Below are positions 26,336 through 36,209 of a stretch of 64,000 bases of DNA, piece after piece. A program made the translations under genes and the position numbers. Source of the stretch: an uncultured Roseiflexaceae bacterium (GTDB lineage: Bacteria > Chloroflexota > Chloroflexia > Chloroflexales > Roseiflexaceae). The notes below the pieces were generated by a model. That model was given only the letters and a program-made list of their open reading frames with translations, was not told the DNA's origin and searched no databases. The DNA is taken from assembly GCA_937988885.1 (NCBI GenBank), contig CALKHR010000008.1, positions 1 through 64,000 on the forward strand, read 5' to 3'. Within the stretch, counting starts at the first letter, position 1. The number at the start of each line of letters is the position of its first letter.

Positions 26336-27258
26336 TGACTAATTCTCATCTCTACTTCCTGCACGCCCTCTCGCCCTTGCATGCGGGCACCGGCCAGGGC
26401 ACCGGAGTGATCGATCTACCTATTGCACGCGAGAAAGCTACGGGTATCCCTTATCTGGCAGGCTCATCGGTCAAAGGTGTGCTGCGCGATAGTGGCATTT
26501 TTGAGCTCTCCGACACAGAACAATCGCTCTTTTTTGGGCCAAATGTCAAGAGCACTAAAGAGAAACCAGAGGAGAATGCTGGCGCTGCGATTTTCTCCGA
26601 TGCTCGGCTGTTGTTGTTCCCCGTACGTTCACTACGTGGCACCTTCGCTTGGGTAACTTCACCTTATATCCTGAATCGTTTTGCTCGCGAAGTTAAGGAA
26701 GTGCAAAGTCTTGCAAAAGCTCTTCCTAATGAAGCATTACTTAATTGGGAAGATCGTCAAACGATATGGGTAGCTAACGCTGAACACTTGACTTTACCAA
26801 AGCCACATACAACTGAGCAGTGGGTTGTACTAGAGGACCTTGACCTCAAGTATCAAGACTCCCCCCAAGCTCAAACATGGCTTGATACGTTAAAAGAGAT
26901 TCTAAACAATCAGGAAATCAGTCGCTTGCTCGATAATCATTTCGCTATTGTGCATGACGATGTGATGAACTTCCTGCTGCGCAATGCTACAGAAATTGTT
27001 GCTCGCATTCGTCTAGACTCCGAGGCAAAAACTGTTCAACAAGGGGCACTTTGGTACGAAGAGTCACTGCCAACTGAAAGCTTACTGGCAGGTGTAATTA
27101 TGGCGCAATCGATACAAAAACGCGGAGATGGTACAACTTATACTGCAGATAGAGTCTCTAGCAAACTACAAGAGTTCAAGACCCAGACAGTTCAATTTGG
27201 AGGTAAAGCAACAGTTGGTCGTGGTCTCTGCCATATTCATATAGTGGGAGGAAAATAA
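26335..27258 (+). CDS. cmr4: Cmr4 backbone subunit
   Basis: This 307-residue protein begins with the Cas7-type RAMP pattern LHALSPLHAGTGQGTGVIDL, then IPYLAGSSVKGVLRD. Cmr4 subunits line the crRNA, and the Asp in the thumb-adjacent loop cuts target RNA at six-base steps. A candidate catalytic Asp lies in VIDLP near residue 27 by family analogy. The C-terminus ends with the Gly-rich GGKATVGRGLC loop. It overlaps both cmr1 and cmr5 by one base. Confidence 0.9.
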   Translation: MTNSHLYFLHALSPLHAGTGQGTGVIDLPIAREKATGIPYLAGSSVKGVLRDSGIFELSDTEQSLFFGPNVKSTKEKPEENAGAAIFSDARLLLFPVRSLRGTFAWVTSPYILNRFAREVKEVQSLAKALPNEALLNWEDRQTIWVANAEHLTLPKPHTTEQWVVLEDLDLKYQDSPQAQTWLDTLKEILNNQEISRLLDNHFAIVHDDVMNFLLRNATEIVARIRLDSEAKTVQQGALWYEESLPTESLLAGVIMAQSIQKRGDGTTYTADRVSSKLQEFKTQTVQFGGKATVGRGLCHIHIVGGK

Positions 27259-27776
27259 TGAACGAACAGTTTTTAACGAGTGAGCAGCGTTATGCAAGTG
27301 CAGTATATACTGTCGTTACAAAGTATTTAAATGAACGCCTATCCAACAGCAATGATGAGATTAAGAAAGATCCATCAAAAGATGTTGAGATAAAGGCATA
27401 CGGTGCATTAGCTCATAAGTTGCCGATCTTAATTCGTACCTCAGGTTTAGCCCAAGCATTGGCTTTTGTCAAAGCACGTAATGTAATCAATGTAGATGAT
27501 GAAGATAAAACTCAACAAGACAAAAATACAAAACATAATCCTAAGAAAGCACGAAATCGTCTGATTAACGACCTAACAAAGGTCCTACAAAATAAGCATA
27601 TCGCAATTATTCCTATTAACACAAAAGAAAAAGATCTATCTTCCCTTGCAATACAAGCTACATTTGATGAATATATTCAGTTAACCGAAGCTTGTATGGA
27701 AGCACTACTTTGGTTTAAGCGTTTTGCCACATCGGAGTTAGGTGTGGAACAAGGCGATGAAGTTGAGGGAGAATAA
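27258..27776 (+). CDS. cmr5: Cmr5 small subunit
   Basis: This 172-residue, mostly helical protein fits the small subunit of Cmr complexes by size, by position between cmr4 and cmr6, and by the pattern SEQRYASAVYTVV near the start and YGALAHKLPILIRTSGLAQA. Cmr5 forms the inner helical filament that helps hold target RNA. A Lys/Asp-rich loop at about 78-100 may be an insertion. It starts at TAATG shared with cmr4 and ends one base before cmr6. Confidence 0.85.
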   Translation: MNEQFLTSEQRYASAVYTVVTKYLNERLSNSNDEIKKDPSKDVEIKAYGALAHKLPILIRTSGLAQALAFVKARNVINVDDEDKTQQDKNTKHNPKKARNRLINDLTKVLQNKHIAIIPINTKEKDLSSLAIQATFDEYIQLTEACMEALLWFKRFATSELGVEQGDEVEGE

Positions 27777-27777
27777 T

Positions 27778-28944
27778 ATGGAATTACATCTAATTGAAAG
27801 CCTACGAAGTGACCTTATTCGCTTAGCGGAAATAGAAAATCCTGAAACGCCAGAACAAGCAAACTCTATTCTAAAAGCTACACAAACTACTAATGTATCT
27901 CTTTGGCTTGACCGTATGCTTCATGCTCAGCTTATTACAGGCAAATCTCCTCGAAAAGAGCATCCCTATACCACTCATATTAAGGCCATTTGTGAATATG
28001 GTGAAAATGAAGGTTATAAAATATTCTACAATCGCTGGAAAACAGCACTCAAACAACAAGAAAACTGCATTGTTAAAGAAGCTACTGTTATAGGTCGTCT
28101 AGTAGTTGGCTTGGGTTCAGAAAGCGCTTGGGAGAACAATATCGCCCTGCATCGCACTTACGGTGTACCGTACATTCCGGGCAGCGCACTCAAGGGCTTA
28201 GCAGCGGCCTATGCTCACAAATATCTACAAGATGATCAATGGCGTAAACCAGGGACAACTGCGGAAATAATGAGCGAAAAATATGCAGCAGCTCACAAAG
28301 TTATGTTTGGCGATACCACCACCGAAGGATATATAACCTTCTTTGATGCGCTTTACGTGCCAGGCTCAGGTCATAATGGCAAGGCCCTCTGGCCTGATGT
28401 GATCACTGTGCATCATCCTAACTACTATCAAAAAACTGGTACTGAACAGACTGCTCCCGCAGACTGGGATGATCCCACGCCGATTCCTTTTGTGAGCGCT
28501 ACTGGCCAATATCTAATTGCGCTTGCAGGAGATTCCAATTGGGTCAAAACGACTCTCGACATCCTTGCATTAGCACTTGCTGATATGGGTGTTGGGGCAA
28601 AAACAAGCAGTGGATATGGGCGTCTCATATTGCCGAATTTGGAAGTAGCAAGACAACGCCTTCAAATGAAAAAGGGAGAGGAGGTGGAAGTTACTCCCGC
28701 ACAACTCGAACTTCCAGATTCATTCAAGCTCAGCATTAAAGTTGCAAATACATCAAGTTTACCCAATATGATTCATCAATGGAGGAATCTACCGGAAGGG
28801 CTACGTAAGCAAGGTGCAGAATTCATTATTGAACGAGCACATGAAGCTTACAACAAGAAAAAATTAGTAGAGATAAAGACCAGAGATTGGTACAAAGAAT
28901 TACAAGATTATCTAAATAAGAGTGCATCTACAAACCATCCATAA
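27778..28944 (+). CDS. cmr6: Cmr6 RAMP subunit
   Basis: This 388-residue protein has the Cmr6 core: VIGRLVVGLGSESAWENNI, then HRTYGVPYIPGSALKGLAAA and, near the end, GVGAKTSSGYGRL. Cmr6 binds the crRNA 3' region next to Cmr1. The N-terminal 100 residues are helical, as is usual. ATG 27778 is chosen; an earlier in-frame ATG lies inside cmr5. It ends the core operon; the accessory CARF genes follow at once on the same strand. Confidence 0.9.
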   Translation: MELHLIESLRSDLIRLAEIENPETPEQANSILKATQTTNVSLWLDRMLHAQLITGKSPRKEHPYTTHIKAICEYGENEGYKIFYNRWKTALKQQENCIVKEATVIGRLVVGLGSESAWENNIALHRTYGVPYIPGSALKGLAAAYAHKYLQDDQWRKPGTTAEIMSEKYAAAHKVMFGDTTTEGYITFFDALYVPGSGHNGKALWPDVITVHHPNYYQKTGTEQTAPADWDDPTPIPFVSATGQYLIALAGDSNWVKTTLDILALALADMGVGAKTSSGYGRLILPNLEVARQRLQMKKGEEVEVTPAQLELPDSFKLSIKVANTSSLPNMIHQWRNLPEGLRKQGAEFIIERAHEAYNKKKLVEIKTRDWYKELQDYLNKSASTNHP

Positions 28945-28961
28945 AGCATAGAGGTGGGATT

Positions 28962-30347
28962 ATGTATACATTTGCTGACGAACTTCGTCTATTTCGCGAT
29001 CGTACAGAACCAAAGCACTTTCAAGGATTAATCATTGTTGGCACTGGCCAAAGCATTACTGCTGCTCTATTGATAGGTACGCTCAAGGTGGATCATATTG
29101 CCTTCTTACTCAGCGATGCAACCAAAACAATGCCAGATCAGGTTGCTGAAATGCTGGGCTGTTCTAGCGCTGATTGGCTTCGTATACCTCTGTCCAATAC
29201 AAGTACGCTTGCGATCTACGAAGGCGTAAAAATAGTGATTGAACAATGGAAACATTTAGAACGAAGTCGTATAGCGCTTGACATGACAGGTGGTTTGAAA
29301 CCGATGACCGTTGGTCTAGCAAAAGCCGGACATCTTCTGGGCCTACAGACTCTCTATATCGAAAGTGAGTATGGTAAACCGCCTGAGGAAAAACCTGGCC
29401 CGAAACCTGGCACACAGCGCCTTATCATTCCACCCAACCCCTATAAAGTCTTTGGCGATCTTGAAGCCGAGGAAGCCAAACATCTCTACCGCAACCATGA
29501 TTACAATGGAGCGCGACGTATATTTGCCAAACTTGCCGAACAAGAGCAAATCCCTCATCAACAAACATATCAAGCGTATCATCACTTAAGCGCAGCGTAT
29601 GCGGCTTGGGAAGTGCTTGATTTCAGAACCGCTGAATCAGAGTTACTGCTATGTACACGTTTAGCGAGCGGCCAAGCCGAACTGCTACCCTATATCAGTA
29701 CACTCAAACAACAATGCGAAGATCTTCAAGCACTCCTTGAAATTACCTCATATGTTGCAGGAAAAGACGCAAACCAGAAACTCGCAACCTTGGCGGATAC
29801 TCGAGCCATTTTGCGTCTCCTTGGGACCTTACGTTCAGCAGCACAACGCCGTGCCTATAATCAGCGCTACGATATTGCGGCATTATTTCAATACCGTGCA
29901 ATTGAACTTATCGGCCAGCATCGGCTGGCAACACACAAGCTCCTCAGCGACAAACCAAACTATACAAAGCTTCAAGCACTTACACCCGACGAGTTAAAAG
30001 CGCGCTTCAAAACTGTGCAACTTCGTGTAAACCAACGCCGTAACAATATCAATGAGCAGCCGAGCGGCAAACTCCCTCATCAGCACATCACGTTATTTAA
30101 AGCGTATATGCTTCTCGCAGCACTCGATGATGCGCTAATAGCAGACTATGATTGGCTTGCAATCGAAAGTCGTACCGCATCACGCAACGAAAGCATTCTC
30201 GCCCACGGCTACCGCCTCATCGACCCGAGCGAATATAAGAGCTTCGCCCAGGTCGCCGATGAGCTCTATACACGACTCCTAGATCTCTACGGGGAAGATA
30301 AAGCTGCTTGGCAGGCACGTTCGCAGTTTATCCAGCCCTTCGCCTAA
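28962..30347 (+). CDS. CARF-HEPN ribonuclease (Cas02710, Csm6/Csx1-like)
   Basis: This 461-residue accessory nuclease has an N-terminal CARF domain, with GTGQSITAALLIGTL and the ligand loop ALDMTGGLKPMTVGLAK. A helical middle part follows, then a C-terminal HEPN domain whose catalytic R-x6-H motif is R408 to H415 (RNESILAH). Proteins of this plan are activated by cyclic oligoadenylate made by Cas10 and then degrade RNA, giving growth arrest or death of infected cells. AGAGGTGGG precedes the start. It lies 17 bases after cmr6, so it is probably produced together with the effector complex. Confidence 0.85.
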   Translation: MYTFADELRLFRDRTEPKHFQGLIIVGTGQSITAALLIGTLKVDHIAFLLSDATKTMPDQVAEMLGCSSADWLRIPLSNTSTLAIYEGVKIVIEQWKHLERSRIALDMTGGLKPMTVGLAKAGHLLGLQTLYIESEYGKPPEEKPGPKPGTQRLIIPPNPYKVFGDLEAEEAKHLYRNHDYNGARRIFAKLAEQEQIPHQQTYQAYHHLSAAYAAWEVLDFRTAESELLLCTRLASGQAELLPYISTLKQQCEDLQALLEITSYVAGKDANQKLATLADTRAILRLLGTLRSAAQRRAYNQRYDIAALFQYRAIELIGQHRLATHKLLSDKPNYTKLQALTPDELKARFKTVQLRVNQRRNNINEQPSGKLPHQHITLFKAYMLLAALDDALIADYDWLAIESRTASRNESILAHGYRLIDPSEYKSFAQVADELYTRLLDLYGEDKAAWQARSQFIQPFA

Positions 30348-30366
30348 CATACACCGAGGCACAGCA

Positions 30367-31017
30367 ATGCTCGATCAACAAACCACTGAACTTATCTATG
30401 CGAAACAGCGTCGCCTCCACGAACTCGAAGTGATCCAGGCGAAGCATGGTCCAAGCACACCACCTGAGTATGCTGCCGAAATCAAGCAGTTACGCCAAGA
30501 GCTTGCAAGCTATTCGCGCAATCAACAGATCCTTAGCTACGATGATCCAACGTTGGAAGCGCCACCTCATGCCCATGAGCTGATTCTGCTAATCAGTCCG
30601 AAAGGTAACTATCAACTCACTGAGCTTAGCCCTTATTACGCGATCCAGTTCCATCGCCCAACTCTACAGCGCTGCTGGTTGTTGGCAACCGAACAGTCGC
30701 TCGAAACGGCCAACTTGCTTGAGCACTATTTGAGCGATTATGGCATAACCTTTAATCTTCACCTGATCAGCAACCCTGCAACAATGCAGGATACTTTCGA
30801 GCTTACTAAAACCATCCTACAACGCATCAAAAGTGAAGATCCATCACGAGTCATTGTGGCCGATTTCACTGGCGGCAGCAAACCAATGACAGCCGGGCTA
30901 GCATTCGCATGTGCAGGTCAAATTCACTTACAATACCTGATGCATCAAAAAAACCGACCATCTAAGGCCGTGCTCCAAAAGGTTGATTTTATCGAGGAAG
31001 CAAATGCTCATCCTTAA
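30367..31017 (+). CDS. CARF protein with N-terminal helical hairpin
   Basis: This 216-residue protein has two parts. Residues 1-50 form a helical hairpin (LIYAKQRRLHELE, a PSTPPEY turn, then EIKQLRQELA). Residues 66-216 form a CARF-type Rossmann domain with LILLISPKGNY and the loop VADFTGGSKPMTAGLAFA. No HEPN, nuclease or HTH domain is present. It could be a partner of the preceding CARF-HEPN protein, a ring nuclease, or an adaptor that passes the cyclic nucleotide signal to other proteins through the hairpin. The hairpin resembles the N-termini of the WD40 proteins in this window. It overlaps csx15 by 14 bases. Confidence 0.7.
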   Translation: MLDQQTTELIYAKQRRLHELEVIQAKHGPSTPPEYAAEIKQLRQELASYSRNQQILSYDDPTLEAPPHAHELILLISPKGNYQLTELSPYYAIQFHRPTLQRCWLLATEQSLETANLLEHYLSDYGITFNLHLISNPATMQDTFELTKTILQRIKSEDPSRVIVADFTGGSKPMTAGLAFACAGQIHLQYLMHQKNRPSKAVLQKVDFIEEANAHP

Positions 31018-31390
31018 TTTCACTCACCCACTCACCAACGAGCAACTCCAACAGACCGCAGCACTGCTGGGGATCGATGTCGATTCCCTCAAGGTGCAGA
31101 ATATTAGCGTGCATATCGACCGCAACCAGGCGCTTGGTGAAGTGGCGCGCGCCCTTGCAGAAGCTGTCGAGCTATCGCCCACTGAATGGCAGACCGAGCC
31201 GTTTGTGGTGAATCCGCCGGGCCTCGCACCGCTTGCGCTCGCCCTGATCGCCGAGATTCATGGACGTGTCGGCCACTTTCCCACCATCATCAATATTCGC
31301 CCAATCCCCAATGCAACCCCTGTTCGCTATGAGGTAGCCGAACTCGTTGATCTGCAGCGCCAGCGCGACCAAGCCCGTAAACAGCGCTGA
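31004..31390 (+). CDS. csx15: Csx15, putative cyclic-oligoadenylate binder/ring nuclease
   Basis: This 128-residue protein opens with LILNFTHPLTNEQLQQ and carries the family core ELSPTEWQTEPFVVNPPGLAP followed by EIHGRVGHFPTI. Small Csx15 proteins accompany type III systems and are thought to bind or slowly degrade cyclic tetra-adenylate, which would dampen signalling. ATG 31004 lies inside the end of the CARF gene, so the two are translationally coupled. It is the last gene of the module; the next gene has its own promoter. Confidence 0.75.
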   Translation: MLILNFTHPLTNEQLQQTAALLGIDVDSLKVQNISVHIDRNQALGEVARALAEAVELSPTEWQTEPFVVNPPGLAPLALALIAEIHGRVGHFPTIINIRPIPNATPVRYEVAELVDLQRQRDQARKQR

Positions 31391-31429
31391 TCACCCTGGC
31401 GCAATTTGTGCTGACTCCTGAACTCGTCT

Positions 31430-31438
31430 GGTATAATC
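31430..31438 (+). promoter_or_regulatory. Extended −10 promoter before the mutase
   Basis: TGGTATAAT is a full TATAAT with the TGn extension. No good −35 box is seen at 16-18 bases, which is common for extended −10 promoters. A 14-base hairpin (GCGCTA, TG, TAGCGC at 31453-31466) and AGGAGGA precede the start codon. Confidence 0.55.
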
Positions 31439-31483
31439 GTGCCAGACCTTTGCGCTATGTAGCGCCAATTTCAGGAGGATACT

Positions 31484-33052
<1,569 letters not shown>

Positions 33053-33068
33053 AGCACGAGCCACTATC

Positions 33069-33112
33069 AAGCATCGTTTGATCGAAGCAGACTCGATCAA
33101 ACGATGCTTTTT
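33069..33112 (+). terminator. Strong Rho-independent terminator
   Basis: A 17-bp perfect stem (AAGCATCGTTTGATCGA with TCGATCAAACGATGCTT), a seven-base loop and a T-run follow the mutase stop by 16 bases. Confidence 0.85.
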
Positions 33113-33183
33113 GCTTGCCAATATGCACTGGGAGAGTGGCGAAAGCTATTGCACCTCATTGGAAGCTTCCTGCTAAAGAATGC

Positions 33184-33189
33184 TATACT
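33184..33189 (+). promoter_or_regulatory. Possible −10 box before amidase
   Basis: TGCTATACT is an extended −10 type element. TTGGAA lies 19 bases upstream. The transcript would carry a leader of about 150 bases. Confidence 0.35.
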
Positions 33190-33344
33190 GCCTCTATACG
33201 ATGCTTCCTCCCAAATGCGTGCTCTTAGCAATCTCTTAGGGATGACACAGCATCAACTTATAGCTTCCCGATACAATCAAACATAAGTTTGCTGTACAGC
33301 AACCTACTATCGAGCCTGTCTGAATTACACTGAGAGTATAATCA

Positions 33345-34532
33345 ATGCGTATTAATCGGCTAATAAGCATCAGTTTGCTTGCGGTGACCTTATTACTGGC
33401 GTTTGTCGCGATGCGCGCGCCAGCGTCGGCCATCCCAGACCCGGGGTTACTCTCTGCCGAAGCCTCTAGTGCCACAAGCATTATCGCCCTAGCCGATACG
33501 CTTGAATCTCAGCCAACAAGCGACGTTAGCGAAGTTAGCGAACCAACCGCCGAGCCGATTGTGGAGCCGGACCTTCCCGCAGCAACAGAGGAAGAGGAAT
33601 TCGAAGTACCAATCGAAGAAGCGCTACCGGAAGTCACTCCTACGCCAAGCGTCGAGCCCACCCCAACTCCGCGTCCAGCAGGGACGCCGCCACGAGTTGG
33701 CATCCAAGTTGGTCACCTCAACTCGCACGAGCTACCAGAAGAACTCGCTCGCCTGCGCAGCTCTACTGGGGCGCGCGCAGGTGGCTACACCGAAGCCGAA
33801 GTTAACCACGAAATCGCCAAACGTGTTGCTGCGCTTCTTGAGGCCCAAGGTTTCATCGTCGATCTTATTCCTGCAACGGTGCCCGTCCAATATGACGCCG
33901 ACGCATTCGTTGCCATCCACGCCGATGGCTCTTCGAGCACAGCCGCTCACGGATATAAGATCGCAACGCCTTGGCGCGCCTCCCGAGCATCGGAACATCT
34001 GCTCGATAGTATCCGCGCCGAATACGCTGCGGCGACCAACATGCCCTGGGACGATGCCATCACCGTCAATATGCGTGGCTACTACGCATTCAACTATCGG
34101 CGGCATCAACACGCGGTCGGGCGCACAACCCCAGCTGTGATCGTCGAGACTGGTTTTCTCACCAATCCGAGCGATCGTGCCCTGCTCACCCAACGACCCG
34201 ATGTGGTCGCGGCGGGCATCGCCAATGGCATTGTGCGCTACTTCAATGAGCGTGATCCCAACGATGGTGCTGCTCTCCTGCCGCCGGAGTTCCGAACACA
34301 GCGCCCGATCAGCCCGGATGGTGTTGATGTGCGCACGGCTCCCCGCGATAACGCTCCACTCTTGGTTCACGCCGATGCCGACCAGCGCTTTAATCCGCTT
34401 TCGGAACGTGATGGCTGGTACCAAGTCTTTGTGCGTGTTGGCGAAACCCGCACAACTGGTTGGGTGCGTGCCGATCAACTGACCAGCACCAACGATCCAA
34501 CACCGACACCACCACCCTCCACCGATTCCTAA
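33345..34532 (+). CDS. Secreted N-acetylmuramoyl-L-alanine amidase with SH3-like tail
   Basis: This 395-residue exported cell-wall hydrolase has an N-terminal signal helix (LLAVTLLLAFVAMRAPASA), an acidic Pro/Glu/Thr linker to about residue 110, then an Amidase_3 catalytic domain. The zinc ligands are expected at the His of VGHLNSHE, the Glu of YTEAEVNHE and the His of AIHADGSS, and the catalytic Glu in VIVETGFLTN. The C-terminal part (VDVRTAPRDNAPLL to GWVRADQL) is an SH3b-like module for wall binding. It cuts the amide between muramic acid and the stem peptide. The next gene is a lipoprotein 52 bases on, possibly co-transcribed. Confidence 0.8.
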   Translation: MRINRLISISLLAVTLLLAFVAMRAPASAIPDPGLLSAEASSATSIIALADTLESQPTSDVSEVSEPTAEPIVEPDLPAATEEEEFEVPIEEALPEVTPTPSVEPTPTPRPAGTPPRVGIQVGHLNSHELPEELARLRSSTGARAGGYTEAEVNHEIAKRVAALLEAQGFIVDLIPATVPVQYDADAFVAIHADGSSSTAAHGYKIATPWRASRASEHLLDSIRAEYAAATNMPWDDAITVNMRGYYAFNYRRHQHAVGRTTPAVIVETGFLTNPSDRALLTQRPDVVAAGIANGIVRYFNERDPNDGAALLPPEFRTQRPISPDGVDVRTAPRDNAPLLVHADADQRFNPLSERDGWYQVFVRVGETRTTGWVRADQLTSTNDPTPTPPPSTDS

Positions 34533-34584
34533 CGTGCTCAGCGCTGGAAAGCTGTTGAGTCACGTTACAAGTGAGGAGCATACA

Positions 34585-35358
34585 ATGAAACAGATTACTC
34601 TGCGCACCCTGAGTGCGCTGACTTTAGCAATTGTGCTGGCCGCTTGCGGCAGCACGAATACAACACAAGCACCCACAGCGGCTCCGGCGACCGCCGTTGT
34701 TGAGCCAACAGCCGCGCCTACAGTGGCGCCCGTCGAGCCAACTGCTGCGCCCGCTGAGCCGACTGCGGCATCCGCCGAGCCAACTGCTGAACCTACTGCC
34801 GAGCCTGTTGCAACGGTGCGCACCTTCGAGATCGTGCCGGAGCAGACCACCGCCTCCTACGAGGTGCAGGAGCAGTTCCTCAACCAAAACCTGCCGAGTA
34901 TGGCGATCGGCACCACGAACGCGGTCACTGGCGAGTTCCACTTCACGTTGGATGGCCAGCCCACTGGCGAGGTGACCAAGATCACGGTGGATCTGCGCAC
35001 GCTCACCAGCGATAGCAGTCGCCGCGATGCGCGCATTCGCGAGCAATGGCTCGAATCGAACACCTATCCCTTCGCCGAGTTTACATCGACCGAGGTGCAG
35101 GGCGCGCCCAGCAGTTATACCGAAGGCGAGGAAGTCAACTTCAAACTGGTCGGTAACCTGACCATTCGCGACATCACCAAACCAGTGACGTTCGATGTGA
35201 CGGGCAAACTCGAAGGCGATACCGTCACAGGCACAGCCACCGCACAAATTATGATGGTCGATTTCGGCTTTGAGCCACCCAGCATCGTGGGTATGCTCAC
35301 TGTGCGAGACGGCGTGTTGATCACCGTCAACTTCACCGCTAAGGAAAAGACGCAGTAG
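34585..35358 (+). CDS. YceI-family lipoprotein
   Basis: This 257-residue protein has a lipobox (LAAC at about residues 17-20), a low-complexity linker of PTAAP and EPTAE units to residue 75, and a YceI-like beta-barrel (RTFEIVPEQTTASYEVQEQF, then GEFHFTLDG and LTIRDITKPVTFDV). YceI proteins bind isoprenoid-type lipids in the envelope. ATG 34585 with GTGAGGAG upstream is chosen over ATG 34534. A stable hairpin follows the stop. Confidence 0.85.
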   Translation: MKQITLRTLSALTLAIVLAACGSTNTTQAPTAAPATAVVEPTAAPTVAPVEPTAAPAEPTAASAEPTAEPTAEPVATVRTFEIVPEQTTASYEVQEQFLNQNLPSMAIGTTNAVTGEFHFTLDGQPTGEVTKITVDLRTLTSDSSRRDARIREQWLESNTYPFAEFTSTEVQGAPSSYTEGEEVNFKLVGNLTIRDITKPVTFDVTGKLEGDTVTGTATAQIMMVDFGFEPPSIVGMLTVRDGVLITVNFTAKEKTQ

Positions 35359-35365
35359 GAACGTA

Positions 35366-35405
35366 TTGGGCGCGGCGGAGCGAAAACGGCTCACGTCGCG
35401 CCCAA
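35366..35405 (+). terminator. Stem-loop after yceI-like gene
   Basis: TTGGGCGCG and CGCGCCCAA pair perfectly, with an inner GAGC/GCTC stem. There is no T-run. It lies eight bases after the stop, so termination or mRNA protection is likely. Confidence 0.5.
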
Positions 35406-35437
35406 CTGGCAGATTTAATCGCTCGTTGCCATACAGA

Positions 35438-35467
35438 TTGCCAGGGCAACCAAAATTATGCTACAGT
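35438..35467 (+). promoter_or_regulatory. Promoter of the two-component operon
   Basis: TTGCCA (35438-35443) and TACAGT (35462-35467) are 18 bases apart, with TGC just before the −10. Confidence 0.45.
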
Positions 35468-35527
35468 GTATCATCAACTATGAACTCAACGTATGAAACA
35501 CATCACACCATAACCGAAGGAACACCT

Positions 35528-36205
35528 ATGGCAACTGTGCTGATCGTCGATGATGATCGGCGCATCACCGATATGTTGCGCCGAACCCTCGCGTATGAGG
35601 GCTATAATGTGGTAACAGCTGCTGATGGCAACGAAGCGCTTAACAAAGCACAAGTGCATCGCCCCGATATTGTGATTCTCGATTGGCTGATGCCCGGCAT
35701 GGATGGCATCGAGGTCGCCAAGCGCCTGCGCGCCGCCGATTCCGTGCCGATCCTGATGCTCACCGCCCGCGATGCCGTCGAAGATCGGGTGGAAGGGCTC
35801 GATAGCGGCGCCGACGATTATCTCGTTAAGCCGTTCGCGCCGACCGAGTTGCTGGCCCGCATCCGCGCCCTGTTGCGCCGCACCGAGCCACTCCGCGATC
35901 ACGAGAAGCCGCTGGTCTACGCTGATCTCTCGCTCGACCCGCTCACTCGCGAGGCGCGCCGTGGCGAACGCACCTTCAGTCTCAGCCCCAAAGAGTTCGA
36001 CCTGCTGGCCTACCTGTTGCGCTACCCGCGCCAAGTGCTGCAACGCGAACGCATTCTGCAAGATGTGTGGGGCTACGACTTCGGCGGCAATGGAAATGTT
36101 CTCGAAGTGTATGTCGGCTACCTACGCTCTAAAACTGAGGCCAACGGCGAACCACGCCTGATCCAAACAGTTCGCGGCGTTGGGTACGTCCTACGCGCGG
36201 AATAG
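35528..36205 (+). CDS. OmpR-family response regulator
   Basis: This 225-residue protein has a receiver domain with acidic pocket VDDD (8-10), phospho-acceptor D52 in ILDWLMPGMDG and K101 in VKPF. A winged-helix DNA-binding domain follows (LSPKEFDLLAYLLRYP, then VGYLRSKTEANGEPRLIQTVRGVGYVL). ATG 35528 with AAGGAAC before it is chosen; the upstream open frame has no such site. The partner sensor kinase starts four bases after the stop. The signal is unknown. Confidence 0.9.
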   Translation: MATVLIVDDDRRITDMLRRTLAYEGYNVVTAADGNEALNKAQVHRPDIVILDWLMPGMDGIEVAKRLRAADSVPILMLTARDAVEDRVEGLDSGADDYLVKPFAPTELLARIRALLRRTEPLRDHEKPLVYADLSLDPLTREARRGERTFSLSPKEFDLLAYLLRYPRQVLQRERILQDVWGYDFGGNGNVLEVYVGYLRSKTEANGEPRLIQTVRGVGYVLRAE

Positions 36206-36209
36206 TATT

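Noticed and set aside
19613..31390. CRISPR array or Cas6 within the type III module
   Set aside because: No series of short identical repeats with unique spacers and no Cas6-like protein was found in the gaps.
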